Origin: Orobanche coerulescens
Taxonomy: Eukaryota > Streptophyta > Magnoliopsida > Lamiales > Orobanchaceae
DNA: 64,000 nt
Reading direction: 5' to 3'
NCBI GenBank assembly: GCA_033398695.1
Contig: CM065814.1
Location: 77,332,358 to 77,396,357 of the forward strand
Part shown: piece by piece, positions 47,041 to 59,405 of the stretch
How the letters are laid out: the number at the start of each line of letters is the position of its first letter
Numbering within the stretch: position 1 is the first letter of the stretch
The notes under the pieces: generated by a model
Databases searched by the model: none
The model's input: the letters and a program-made list of their open reading frames with translations, nothing else
What the model was told of the DNA's origin: nothing
Program-made: the position numbers and the translations under genes

Positions 47041-48800
47041 AGATGTCACCGGTAGGGGCCGTGGCCGTGGTCGTGGCCGTGGACGAGGAAGAGAAGTGGC
47101 GCGGCCGTTTCCATCACCGGCCATGGGTCGACCAACCCCGGCTTGTCGAATTCGGTGCATCCCGACACCGAGAGTCAGCACGACGATCAGACGGTCGGGA
47201 ACAACGCGGACGTTGGGGTGGCGAATGCACTTCAACAATTGGCTACTCGAGATGACTATTTTGGCCCAAACTGCTCGGATGAATAACCCGAACCCAAACA
47301 CGGATGCCTTACTTGAATGTAATCCGTATGCACCCTCCACGGTTTGGCGGTGCCACATGCACTGCTAGGTCAAAGACTCTAGCGGAATTAGAGAAGATTT
47401 TCGAGGCGGTTGATTGCCCCGAGGTGAGGAAAGTACCAATTGCTCAGTATTTCCTCACTAAGGAGGCCGCTACTTGGTGGAAGGTCATCAAGCCACAGGA
47501 TCGTATTGCCTCGTGGGATGAGTTTAAGGAGCTCTTGGAGGCCGAGTTTTGCCCTTGGCCGGTACGAGAGAGCCGAATCCGAGCCTTCTTCGAGGCTAAA
47601 CCACAGGATATTCCCGTTTCGCAGGCGATCGTGGAGTACAATCAACAATTGATCCATGTGAAGGATCAAGTACGTAATGAGCGTGATAAGATCCGTTATT
47701 TTGATATGCGGATGAAATTGGACTTACGACGGTACATGGCCGGATTTGCTTGTACCACGTTGAAGGAGTATCAGGACAGAGCTTTAGCCCATGATATGTT
47801 GAGCCCCGACAACGATACCGTCGAAGAACCGAAGAAACAGAAAGTCGCGGGAAATTTTTCTAGATCTAAAGGTGGCAACTTTCAGAAGTCTCGCATTTAC
47901 TAACCGCTTCGCCGGACAAATCGCGTTCTAATAAAGGGAAGAGGAGTTACCGTCCCACTTCGGGTACCACCAATCGCGCGGTGACTAGCTAAAATTGTGG
48001 ACTTTCATGCCACATTAATTTGGAATGCCACTTTCCACCGTTGAAGTGTCACACGTGCGGACAGATGGGACATAGAGCTGCTTATTGTTCAGAGCCGAAT
48101 CGGACTTTGGACACTCGGGCTCACCGGTCAACCTCAGACTTCGGCAGGGGCCGGGACGGGTCGACTCGAGGGGGAAACTCTAGCGTCGGTTCGGTACAAC
48201 CACGAGTTTATGAGATGCGTCGAAAGGCATTTAACCCGACGCGGCGGTGGCTTCAGTACCATTCATATCCTATCTCATCCAAATTGTACTTTTTGATTCG
48301 GGTGCTACACATTCTTTTATTTCTTTGGAGTGTGTACGCCGTTTGAATATAACTTGTATGATCGCTTGCGATCCCTTCATCGTGAGATCGCCTAGCGGGG
48401 ATAGGATTGTGGGAAACCGGGAGATTAGAGATTTTCCTGGTTATATCCGGATGGAATGGTTATCAAATTTAATTGTAGTTGACATGGAAGGCGAGGACGT
48501 AATCCTCGGCGAGATTGGCTTAATAATCACCGTGCGATTATGAATTACCGTACCAAAGTTATCACTATGATGACTAAGGACGGATCCGAGTACTCATTTT
48601 TGGGACGTAAGTTGGGCCAATCCAAGTTACTTATCGGTTCCATGAAGGCCGTAAAACTTTTGAATAAAGGTTGTACGGGCTATTGGTGTTATGCATTGAA
48701 AACGGAAGGAACCAAATCGATTTCTATTCAATTCCGGTTGTTAACGAGTATCCCGACAGTTTTTAGGACGATCTTCCGGATTACCGCGATCGAGAGATAG
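47041..48800 (+). pseudogene. gag-pr: Gypsy H gag and protease, multiply frame-shifted
   Basis: The gag N-terminus is an RG repeat (GRGRGRGRGRGRGRE, about 47055-47095). The gag domain is open at 47304-47903 (ELEKIFEAVDCPEVRKVP, WDEFKELLEAEFCPWPVRES, VSQAIVEYNQQL, FDMRMKLDLRRYM). Zinc knuckle CHTCGQMGHRAAYC is at about 48048-48090, preceded by a degraded one. Protease at 48270-48540 has the active site reading LFDSGATHSF intact, then SPSGDRIVGNREIRDF and MEWLSNLIVVDMEGEDVILG. The linker with GSMKAVKLLNKGCTGYWCYA is at about 48636-48695. At least five frame changes occur. Confidence 0.9.
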
Positions 48801-50137
48801 ATTTTTCCGTGGATTTGGAGCCGGATGCGGCCCGATTTCTAAAGCACCTTATCGGATGGCACCTTCCGAGATGCAGAATTGAAGACTCGGTTGGGAGAAC
48901 TTTTGGAAAAAGGGCACATCGACCGAGCGCCGCCTTGGGGCGCGCCCGTTCTTTTCGTCAGAAGAAGGATGGTTCACTACGTTTGTGCATTGACTACCGT
49001 GAGTGAATAAAGTAACCATCAAGAATAAATATCCTTTGCCTCGTATAGACGATCTATTTGATCAATTGCAAGGAGCTGCGGTTTTCTCGAAGATTGATTT
49101 AAGATCCGGTATTATCAACTTAGAGTGAGGGAATCGACGTTCCAAAGACGGCGTTCGGACGAGATATGGGCATTATGAATTTGTAGTTATGCCTTTTGGG
49201 TTGACGAATGCGCCGGCGGATTCATGCGCTTGATGAATAAAATATTCATCGAGTATCTCGACAGGTGTGTAGTCGTCTTTATTGACGACATCTTGGTTTA
49301 TTCTCGGGATAAGGAGGAACATGCCCGACACTTGCGTTTGGTCTTAGACATTTTGAGAACCGAGCACCTCTATGCAAAATTCTCGAAATGTGAGTTTTGG
49401 TTGGAAGAAGTTATGTTTCTCGGCCATGTGATTTCGGCCGAAGGGGTTCGTGTAGACCAGCAGAAGATCGAGGCAGTGCTAAATTGGGCACCGCCTAAAA
49501 ATGTTAAAGAGGTTCGTAGCTTTTTGGGTCTTGCTGGGTATTACCGTCGGTTTGTCGAGGGGTTCTCGAAACTCGCTCGACCGCTTACGAAATTACTCCA
49601 GAAGACCGAAAAGTTTGTTTGGACGGATGAGAGACAGCAAAGCTTCGACGAACTGAAGAGACGATTGACTTCAGCGCCGATTTTAACCTTACCGCATGGT
49701 AGCGAAGGCTTTGCAGTTTACAGTGACGCTTCGGGTCAAGGCCTGGGCTGTGTGCTTATGCAGCATGATAAGACGATAGCTTTTGCGTCTCGTCAATTAA
49801 AGCCTTACGAAATGAATTATCCTACTCACGATTTGGAATTAGCCGCAATTGTCTTTGCACTCAAGATTTGGCGACATTATTTGTATGGTTCACCGTGCCG
49901 GATTTATACCGATCACAAGAGTCTGAAGTATATTTTCAGTCAGAAGGAGCTGAATATGAGACAGCGGCGTTGGTTAGAGTTGATAAAGGATTATGACTTG
50001 GAAATTCTATACCACCCCGGTAAAGCTAATGTCGTTGCGGATGCATTGAGCCGCAAATCGGCATCTCTTCAAATGCTCGAGGTTCTTACACCTCGCACGA
50101 AAATCCGTCGGGACTTAATTGAGCAAGGGATAGAAGT
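48801..50137 (+). pseudogene. pol (RT-RH): Gypsy H reverse transcriptase and RNase H
   Basis: The RT N-terminal third is in short broken frames (48809-49220), including [14 protein letters not shown]. From 49224 one long open frame of 321 codons covers the catalytic FIDD ([20 protein letters not shown]), [19 protein letters not shown] and RNase H ([49 protein letters not shown]), all key acids present. This is the best preserved RT/RNase H in the window. It ends at 50189 just after a frame change into integrase. Confidence 0.93.
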
Positions 50138-51590
50138 TTGGCTTCAACGAGTACAAATGTGTGTACTCTCGAAATTACTTCGTCTCTAGTTGATGACATC
50201 AAAGGGAAGCAGTGGAGTGACCCGATGATTTCTCAACTGAAGGAAGATGTAATTAAAGGAAAAGCTCCTGGCTTTATGGTACACGAAGATAGTATTCTGA
50301 GATTTCAAGGCAGGCTTTGTGTTCCGAACGATTTAGAGTTGAGACAGAGAATTCTCCGAGAAGCGCATGCTACGCCTTATTCAATCCACCCCGGGACGAG
50401 TAAGATGTACAAAGATTTGAAGCGTAATTTTTGGTGGAATAACATGAAGAAGGATGTTACGGAGTTTGTACTATGGTGCTTGACTTGTCAACAAGTCAAG
50501 ATTGAACATCAACGACCAGCGGGGTTGTTGAAACCGCTTCCCATTCCCGAGTGGAAGTGGGAAGACATTTCTATGGATTTCATCACTGGCATGCCGAGAA
50601 CTCGGGCCGGAATGAATATGATTTGGGTGGTTGTCGACCGGTTGACCAAGTCTGCACACTTTCTGGGTATTAAGGATACTTGGGGGCCGGATAGACTGGC
50701 TCGAACCTTTATTACTGAGATCGTGAGGTTGCACGGTGCCCCCAAAACCATTGTTTCTGATCGAGACGGCCGTTTCGTGTCGCACTTTGGCAGCCGTTCA
50801 TCGCTTTGGGTACCGAGTTGAGATTGAGCACTTCTTTTCATCCTCGGATGGACGAGACAGAGAGGACGATTCAAACGTTGGAAGATATGTTGCGGGCTTG
50901 TGCCTTAGATCGAGTAATGATTGGGAGCTTCACTTGTCGTTGATCGAGTTTGCTTACAATAATAGTTGGCATGCGTCGATCCAAATGGCACCCTTCGAGG
51001 CACTTTATGGTAGGCGATGTAGGTCGCCATTGTGTTGGGACGAGGCTTCTGAGCTAGTTGGGACGGAGCCGGATATGTTGATGGAGACTAAGGAAAAGAT
51101 TACTATCATCCGGACCGACTATCCGCCCGCAGTCGCCGTAAATCTTATGTCGATACTCGCCGTCGACCCTTGGAGTTCAAGTGGGGATCATGTCTTGCTC
51201 AAGGTGTCGCGACCCGTGGAGTTTTCCGCCGGGAAAAAGGGGGAAACTTAGTCCGAGGTATATCGGACCTTTCGAGATTTCGACGAGTGGAGATTTAGCT
51301 TATCGCTTGGCGTTACCTCCACTTTGAGTCACGTCCATAGTGTTTTTCATGTGTCTCAATTGAGAAAGTACGTACGGATCCGAGCCACGTCATCGACTAC
51401 GGTGAGATTGACGTAGCCGAGATATTACCTTTCCGAGAGACCCGTAAAGATCCTTGAGCGTCGCGAGAAACAACTCGCATAAAACCATTCCACCGGTTAA
51501 AGTGCAATGGTCGAGGCATGGAGTCGAGGAGGCAACTTGGGAGACGGAAGAGAAGATGCGGTGGAATACCCGAATCGTTTATTTCTTAAG
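50138..51590 (+). pseudogene. pol (IN): Gypsy H integrase with chromodomain
   Basis: The frame at 50138-50821 holds the HHCC domain (EAHATPYSIHPGTSKMYKDL, CLTCQQVK) and the first part of the core (MDFITGMP, VSDRDGRF). A frameshift near 50785 follows. The rest of the core continues at 50900-51250 ([35 protein letters not shown]). C-terminal SH3-like and chromodomain parts (about 51190-51580) are recognisable but in several frames. Confidence 0.9.
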
Positions 51591-51605
51591 TTTCGGACGA
51601 AACTT
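51588..51605 (+). promoter_or_regulatory. Pre-PPT hairpin of gypsy H
   Basis: Arms AAGTTTCG (51588-51595) and CGAAACTT (51598-51605), 8 perfect pairs, followed by ttttagaggggagaa and the LTR. Confidence 0.75.
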
Positions 51606-51610
51606 CTTTT

Positions 51611-51622
51611 TAGAGGGGAGAA
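51611..51622 (+). promoter_or_regulatory. Polypurine tract of gypsy H
   Basis: tagaggggagaa ends directly before LTR start TGTAATACCCG at 51623. Confidence 0.85.
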
Positions 51623-53720
51623 TGTAATACCCGTACTTTTATCGACTGTTTGACTGTCATCCTCCTTATTTTGTCGCTCTGTAAATGCTTGGAGATGTTG
51701 TTAATATTGTTATTGAGTTTTGTATCTCGATTGGTTCTTGATCATGTCGCTTTAGACCTTGCGGAAATGTTCGGGAGAGATATAACGCACGCTAGGCCTA
51801 GGCTAACGCACGCTAAATTGCTTGATTAGCGCACGCTAGCTTTGAGGCCGTAGCGCGCTAAGTGGATCGATCAGTCGAACCGCTTTTCGAATCGCTCGGA
51901 TCGGGCGGTTTAGCGCACGCTAGGAGTGGTTAGCGCGCGCTATTCGTGGTTAGTAGCGCACGCTATCATTCGTCCGTAGCGCACGCCACCGGCCGGGCCG
52001 GCCGAGGCGTGAGGTTGCCGTTTTCGGAATATCGTAGCGTACGCTAGCTCTGCCAGCGCACGCTAGAGTTATGGAATAGCGCACGCTAAGTCTTAGCGCT
52101 AGCGCACGCTAAGTGTTGAGCAGGCAGAGACAGTAAGTTCCACGTTGACTAGCGCACGCTAGGGACATACGGTTAGCGCACGCTAACGGAACCGGCGTAA
52201 ACCACCGGACTATCCGGTGACTTCGCTAGCGCACGCTAATGAAGGAGGCGTAGCGTGCGCTAGATCGGGCAGATATAAATATGACAATTGACTCCCATTT
52301 CGTCATTTTCTCACCTACTTCACTCATTTTCGACGGAAGCGATCGGGAGAGACGATCTCGGGCGATTGGGAGTAATCTTCCTTCTAGCAACAACATATTT
52401 GGTTGGAGAACAAAGATTTCTCAACATCTAATCCCTCCTAACGCATTTAATCAAGGTAAAAATCCTTAGAACCCTATTTTTGGGAATTTTGGGGTTTTTG
52501 TAGATTCGTCCGATTTATCCGTTTGGAAGCTTGAGAACCTTGAGTTTATGGTGTATCTATACCGTATGAATACCTTTCCTACGATTTTATGGTTTAGATT
52601 GTGCCGTTTTCGGACTTGTGAAGATTTAGAACGATTTTCCAACCTTTAGTTGATTATCCGTATATCTTTATGAATCGTAGACGGGTTTGGGAGTTCCTTC
52701 GTGTAGTTTGAATATGGATGTGTAATTATCATACTCCTTGCGAATCGCTTAGGTGCCTAAGCGCGTTCTTGGACCTACCGAACTCATACCCTTCCTCCGT
52801 TCGATTTTCTCGATGTCTCAAAGGCAAGTATATATTTATGAATGTGCATTCTCGACTTTGAAAGTATGAAATATTAATGGCATGCTTATTTATATCCACT
52901 CCGGGACGGACCGACGGGACCAATGAGGTTATCGTATCCTCAGGTGCGAATCCATGGATAATAAGAAATAACCACTCCGGGAAGGGCCTATGGGTCCTCC
53001 GAGGGTTCCGTAGCCTCCAGTGCGGTTCCACGGTATTCATACATGCAATAATGACGGACAATATGAATTAACCACTCCGGGACGGGCCGATGGGTCCTCC
53101 GAGGGTTCCGTAGCCTCCGTGCGGTTCCACGGTATTCATATACGTATTTATGTGATACTATGAGATTTAGTTATTCCTGTATACTAGTCTTAAATTGATG
53201 AATTGACGGATATTGATGAATTGACGGATATTGATGAATTGACGGATTACATTTACTTTATTGTCGAGGAGTATAGTGTTTCATACCTGATATACTTGCA
53301 CTAGCTATTCGACGGCTAACCCCTTTATGGGGGAAATACTTTTCATGTATTTCAGTTCCGTAAGATCGGACAGTGTATCGGGTCGGCATGAAGATGGTGG
53401 GCAAGTGTGATACTGTGTCTTTCTTTCAGTTATGTTCTGAGCTTTCCATTCAGTGTTGTTGTACTGGATTGGTTATTGAGTACTCGAGTATCGTTTTTCC
53501 TCTTTCCTTGATGTTCCGGCCTGTGTTGCCGAAGTATTGACTTGTGATGTAATGTCCGTAAATACACTGGTTATGTTTCGAATACCTCTGTATCGTTTTC
53601 ATTTCTTTGTGTGTAGACCTTATCGGTCAAAATTTATGGTTACGCATATGTATAGCCTTGTGGGTCCCACGGCGGGGCTTACGGCGCTGTAATATCCCTG
53701 AATAACTCGGGGGTGTTACA
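51623..53720 (+). repeat. Gypsy H 3' LTR
   Basis: 2098 bp, TGTAATACCCG to GTGTTACA. Palindrome array at 51780-52265, TATA at 52273-52280, tandem repeat 52896-53141, hairpin 53320-53333. Followed by GTAAC (53721-53725). Many differences from the 5' copy are one-base changes in CTG/CAG/CG contexts. Confidence 0.95.
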
Positions 53721-53725
53721 GTAAC

Positions 53726-55087
53726 TCAAGGGAAAGCACCTGGATTTGTGATCCACGAGGATGGATTGATACGCTTCAGGAATCGAGTTTTTGTACCCAC
53801 AAACGATGAATTAAGGAACTTTATCCTGAGAGAAGCTCATGCTACCCCGTACTCCATTCACCCGGGGTCTAGCAAAATGTATAAGGATTTGAAACAATAT
53901 TATTGGTAGGGAAGTATGAAACGTGAAGTTGCAGAGTTCGTTTTGAGGTGTTTAACCTGTAAACAAGTTAAGATTGAGCATCAGTAACCCGCAGGAATGC
54001 TGAAACCGCTCCCAATTCCCAAGTAGAAATGGGAGGACATATCGATGGATTTTATCACTAGCTTGCCGATGAGTCGTCGAGGGATGAATGCGATTTCGGT
54101 GATTGTGGACCGTCTGACCAAATCAGCCCACTTTTTGGAGATAAAAGACACATGGGGACCCAAGAGATTGGCCCAACTATTTATCAAAGAGATTGTAAGG
54201 TTACATGGTACTCCTAAGAGTATTGTATCAGATCGTGACGGGCGATTCATGTCACATTTTTGGAAAGCAGTTCATCGTGTGATGGGTACGCAATTGAACT
54301 TCAGCACAGCATTTTATCCGCAGACGGATGGTCAACCTGAGAGGACTATCCAGACTCTCGAGGATATGTTAAGGGCGTGCACTCTTGACTGGAAAGATGA
54401 TTGGGAGGCCCAACTACCTTGGTGGAATTCACTTATAATAATAGCTGGCATGCTTCGATTCAGATGGCACCTTATGAAGCGTTGTATGGCCGTCGTTGTA
54501 GATCCCCTCTGTGTTGGGACGATCCATCTGAAACCTTGGGTACGGAACCCGATATGTTGTTAGCAGCCCGTGAGAAGATCGCTCTGATTAGGAGTCGTTT
54601 GTTGACGGCTTAAAGCCGACAGAAGTGTTACGCAGACAACCGCCGCCGACCACTTGAGTTCTAGGTCGGCGACCATGTTCTAATGAAGGTGTCCCCTACT
54701 CGAGGTGTTTTTCTCTTTGGGAAGAGAGATAAGCTGAGTCCGAGATGTGTCAGGCCGTTTGAGATTTTGGAACGAGTAGGCAATCTAGCCTATCGCCTGG
54801 CGTTGCCACAAGCTCTGAGCTGGATTCATAACGTGTTCCATGTCTCCCAGTTAAGAAAATATGTTGCTGATCCGAGTCATATACTTCAGTTCGATGAGAT
54901 CGATATAACAGAGTATCATTCGTACGAGGAGCGCCCCGTACGGATACTTGAGAGGAGGATCAAACAATTGCGGAACAAGATGATTCCCCGACTGAAAGTT
55001 CAGTGGTCACGACATGGAGTCGAGGAGGCCACATGGGAGACGGAGAGCAGTATGCAAGAGAGGTATCCCGAATTGTTTACCCCTTAG
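53726..55087 (+). pseudogene. pol (IN): Gypsy G integrase with chromodomain
   Basis: Continuation of G after the H insertion. HHCC region at about 53740-53985 (REAHATPYSIHPG, CLTCKQVK) with in-frame stops. Core at 54045-54563: MDFITSLPMSRRGMN, DRDGRFMSHFWKAVHR and QTDGQPERTIQTLEDML, then a frameshift near 54420; 54401-54613 continues ([21 protein letters not shown]). A stop near 54611 and another near 54663 precede 54683-55087: [17 protein letters not shown] and [14 protein letters not shown], then the chromodomain ([43 protein letters not shown]) intact to its stop. This is the cleanest chromodomain in the window. Confidence 0.93.
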
Positions 55088-55103
55088 TTTCGGGGATGAA
55101 ACT
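55086..55103 (+). promoter_or_regulatory. Pre-PPT hairpin of gypsy G
   Basis: AGTTTC (55086-55091) and GAAACT (55098-55103) pair over 6 bp, with a G-T wobble next to them (55092/55097) and loop GGGA. Same position as in A, B, C, D and H. Confidence 0.7.
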
Positions 55104-55109
55104 CCTTTT

Positions 55110-55129
55110 AAGGGGGGGGGGGGGGAGTA
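55110..55129 (+). promoter_or_regulatory. Polypurine tract of gypsy G
   Basis: AA, fourteen consecutive G (55112-55125), then AGTA, ending directly at the LTR start at 55130. The G run is unusually long, so exact length may be uncertain in the assembly. Confidence 0.9.
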
Positions 55130-57933
55130 TGTAATATCCGATGAAAAACTTACCTATTGTTGTATTATTCGGATGATTCAATACTGTTGTAGTCTTGTTG
55201 CGTTTGTTTAATGTTTATTGATGTTGAAATATATCATAATGGACTTGATAATAACTATCACTCGCTCTATGATTTGATTTCTGAACGTTGTATAGATACG
55301 AGCATTTTTGGGCTAGTAATTATGCGCTTAACGTACACTAACCCTTTAGCATAACGTACGCTATAGTGTGAGATTTACGTAAGTACGGAGGTGCCTTTTA
55401 CGTACGTAAGACTTGTAGTCGTATCCGATCTCAACTTTCGGCGTGTGGGGTCGGGCGTGATTCGAATATCTGATATTTTGGAGGCAACCTAGTTGACCTA
55501 CATTACGTACGTGAGGCTTCAAGCCATAACGTACGTAATGGTGTTCGTATTTTAGTCCAGAAACCTGTGATAGTGTATTACGTACGTAACACATTTCTGT
55601 ATAGCGTACGTAATGATGCTAACGTACGTATCTGCATGTGATAACGTACGTAGTGAATTGTGCTGTTATAAAAAGACAACTTGTGTCTTTCATTTTGCAC
55701 GTCCAACTTCGATATTTCTCCAGTATAAACATCCCCCTGCCTCCCTAGATCACTTCTACCTTCTTCCCACTTGTGTTTGAGCTATACATCTTGGTTTGGA
55801 GCTCGTTGATTGGAAGTTTGGAGTCATTCTTGAAGCTTACAGTGTGTTCTTGTGATTTTGGTGTAGTGTTCTTCATTTCTGAAGGTATGTTATATGATTC
55901 CACCCTATGGTTTCGTAGTTATACTGTTAGTGTTAGAGTATACTTCACCTAATGATGAATTAATCAAGCTAAACATGTTTGTATTTGAACTCTTAACAAC
56001 TTAATGATGAATATAATGATTAATGGTTTTGTAGTGATGTGTTCTTGATGCTTTAAATGGTAGTAATCATGGTTAACAGAAACTCACTCTTCTTGCTGAA
56101 CTATTATCATCATTAAGACAATAATGATCCTTAGTTTCATTGTAAATAGGTTGAGTTGTAGGATTATTATCATTATATTGAAGCAAACCATCATGTTTAG
56201 GAAGATTCTAAAATAAATGAACTTAAGATCATCATCTAAATTGGTTGAACATTGAATCATATCAACATAAGATTTAATTCAGAGGTGTTTAATCCACCTT
56301 GATGATGATTTCATGATAGTCTTGTGATTAATGAATCGACTATATCATTAACCTAACTTGGTGAACTCATAACCGAGGAACATAGTATTAATTTTACAAA
56401 CTCATGATTCGTTGAACAATGATAATCACCGAGTAACCTTCGTTTTAACCAATGTTTTATGAAACGTAGTTGTTCGGGTTATATCTTTCAAAATATTGAT
56501 GTTGTTTTAAGAAATTCTATCGGCATATCAATTTTAGAGAAGTTCTCCTTGATGATTGTTCTTGATAAATTCTCATCTGTTTGAACCATACGAATAATTG
56601 AGAACACCTTGAATGATAACCAATAATGAGTATAAATCGAAGTTAGTATGAATCTTTGAAATGGAATTAATACAAAGATAGTCGAACTAAGTGAATTGAA
56701 TTAAGGATATCGATTCGCTGAAGTAGACATCGATAGTTATGAGAATGTTTTATTGAATGGATTATATCCCTTACAAGGTTGATTGTTCGAGTAACCGATA
56801 TTAAGTCGAGGACCATTCGTTCGTTTGACAAGGAAGGACTATTCTCGCCTCCGTATTGAGGCAAGTTAACTTGCTTGGTTATAATGATGTTTGGATTCTT
56901 GTGATGATTATGCGTTTCGTGTATGTGAAACACTTATAAATTTGTGATCCATGGTTTGATATTATTCTTGATGATGTTCCGTTTTCATCGTGGGATTACA
57001 TTCCCAAGTTCGTCACTTTCGAACCATTGATATCATTAATCCTTATTATCATTTTGGTGAGTTTCTTGATCCTTAATCGGATATGTGTTGAATTCATTGT
57101 CATGTTGTATCGTGACATCTCCGGAATCATATTTGCGTTCCGATTGGTCATTGTGTAGGATTTTTAGCTAGGCACATATATAGTCATGCCTGGATGTTTC
57201 CGTATTGGACTGTGCACACGAGACGCAGTTCATGAGGCTAATTAGGTACATTGTCCCACGTATATCCCGGATTCCGTATATGGGGTGGACATGTGCACTG
57301 ACACATTTCTGGATCGGGCGCGTACTGTGATGTCCATCATTGAGCCATACTATTTTGGTCGTTCATAGTACATATATATATTTGGATGTGTTCGTCGTTT
57401 TGTGACTAACCGTTCATATGCCCGAGGGGTATGTTCGTTAGTTGGGTTGTTTTCCTTGAGATCTAATATATGTGAATTGTACAATATCTTGAGAAATCAT
57501 TTATCATGTATATCTGACCCTGTGTTAGGCGAAATACTTGTGTTGTATTTTAGGTCGAGGAAAAGGCAAGGCACGGGAAGATCATGGTGACGGCGAAGGG
57601 TTCGAAGGATACTACTTCGGGGGCCGCAAGTCTTTTATCGTCTAGTTTTGATCGAACCGTGTAATGTTATCTTTCCGCTTTATTTTTAATTGTGGACTAT
57701 GTATTGTTATTTAAGGTATATTCCATCTCCATATGGATTATACTCGTATTTCGGATCCTATGTGTAATGAGGCCATTGGCCAGACTACTGTGAACTCCTA
57801 ATCAGAGTAAGTACTATGTATTGTGGTTCGGTATCACATTTATTGTGTATTTAATCTGTATTATGGGTATCACCTGGTGGGTCCCAGTGTGGGGTCCACG
57901 GCACTGTAATGGCTGCCTTTTTGGGGTGTTACA
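55130..57933 (+). repeat. Gypsy G 3' LTR (uninterrupted)
   Basis: 2804 bp, TGTAATATCCG to GTGTTACA. Palindromes TTACGTACGTAA at 55328-55655, TATA box 55666-55675. Positions 56100-56107 are the empty site of the CACTA insertion in the other LTR. Followed by CTTAC (57934-57938), the G target duplication. Confidence 0.95.
55328..55655. promoter_or_regulatory. Palindrome array in U3 of gypsy G 3' LTR
   Basis: About ten copies of (T)TACGTACGTAA or near variants (e.g. near 55398, 55503, 55528, 55578, 55604, 55620, 55642). Less decayed than in the 5' LTR. The array ends about 12 bp before the TATA box. Confidence 0.85.
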
Positions 57934-58276
57934 CTTACAGATCGTGAAGCCGACGATTCCCCGTGGTACTGGCACTTGTCTCAACTCTACAAAATACTCG
58001 ACAAAGGTATTTTCAAAACACGCATTTTGCAAACTCAGTTCAATCTCGAGAACACAACACATCTCTATCCAGAGAAACACGTTAACACCATTTGGAAAAG
58101 TTTACAGTAAACCCAGTACGACACTCGTGGATCACATAACACACAAGCCCGAGTGAACAACAAAACCCCAGGGCTCTAAAATTCGTCAATCGAAAACTCG
58201 AATGACGCGACAAAAGCATGACTCGACTCGACCCAACTGCCTAGGTTTTCACAACCTAAGCTCCGATACCATATTA
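57934..58276 (-). mobile_element. Element D leader and primer-binding site (minus strand)
   Basis: Resumes D after the G insertion, beginning with CTTAC. Non-coding. On the minus strand 58260-58271 reads TGGTATCGGAGC, matching the initiator-Met primer site with one change, 5 bp inside the LTR end at 58277. So D's 5' LTR lies to the right. Confidence 0.75.
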
Positions 58277-59405
58277 TGTAACACCCCTAGATCTGAACGG
58301 GAATATTACAGTGCCGTGGGCCCCGGAATGGAACCCACAAGGCTAAAAGAAATTTTCACAAACATTTACAAATGCCCAAGAGGCCAACGACGGTACTATC
58401 TTTAAAAAATTTGAATACTACATAAAATATGTTTATCAAAACCGTCGTAAAATCTCGTTTGAAAGGACAAGGCCTGAAATGCCAGAACTCAACAATTTAA
58501 AAACATACGTTAAGCTATCGCTTACACGTACCGACAACATAATTTAGAAACGGTTGCCAAAGTAACCTAAGTTACCAGATACCAAAAGGCCATCTAAAAA
58601 TACTCACGCAGCGGAAAAGACAAACAATTAAAAATACTCTAGCAGCGGAATGCAACACTGATCAGGAAACTCAATACACAATTACATGCCCTAGCCAGTA
58701 TCCTCCGGGAAGCTCATCTCTCCATGACCGCTACAAGATCGATATCTCAAGAACCTAAAAAGAAAGCCCACGACAGGGTCAACCATAATATCCAACAATG
58801 ATAAGGGTCACGTCACATTAGTAATTACATACCAATGAGAATACAAAATAAGAATACGACCAATGTAATCTTATCGTCATAACTTTATTTACTCAAAAAA
58901 TTCTCATCATATTAACCATCATCACAAGGCATGTCTCGTAATCTCGATTAATCAATAAACTCAAGAACAACATCATACGGCACCTCAAGCAATACCCAAG
59001 ATTCTCAAAATATCATCATAACTCGCAGTACGGAAATATACCAACTCCGACCAATTCGATCCATCGGATATCATCATCAAATCTCCACACGAAAACCGTT
59101 TGTCCATCAAAGACAAATACCAAGAGAAATACGGAACATACCTCGATATGCACAATACCACGACAATCACGTCAGTCTAATACGAGATCAGATCAATACA
59201 TCATACAGACACGGTCTTAATCACAAGACCTACAAATGCATACTCATATGACAACATCAATATGCTCAAAACAATAACAACAGTGTATACTCAATGGAAA
59301 TCCCATGATCCAGCGCCCTCAGCATAGATCCCAAGATGATCCTACTAGATCAACACGAGGGGGATAACCAACAATATACATATGCACAACAACACATGTA
59401 AAACC
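58277..59405 (-). repeat. Element D 5' LTR, part (minus strand)
   Basis: On the plus strand it starts TGTAACACCCC, the minus-strand LTR 3' end. About 1.1 kb, no ORF. It is broken at 59406 by the LTR start of F; AAACC (59401-59405) is the possible target duplication. The other part should lie beyond E, right of the window. Confidence 0.7.

Larger units (their letters stand above)
44697..53720 (+). mobile_element. Gypsy H, complete-ended Tekay-like chromovirus inserted in G pol
   Basis: 9,024 bp long, LTRs 44697-46804 and 51623-53720, flanked by GTAAC on both sides. PBS at 46809-46820, gag-pol 47041-51590, purine tract 51611-51622. The two LTRs are very similar, so H is younger than its host G. 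Coding sequence is rich in single-base frameshifts, part of which may be sequence error (see finding on CTG/CAG). Confidence 0.96.

Noticed and set aside
55014..55211. Frame crossing the G purine tract into the LTR
   Set aside because: Out of frame with the chromodomain and reads the poly-G as glycine; not a gene.
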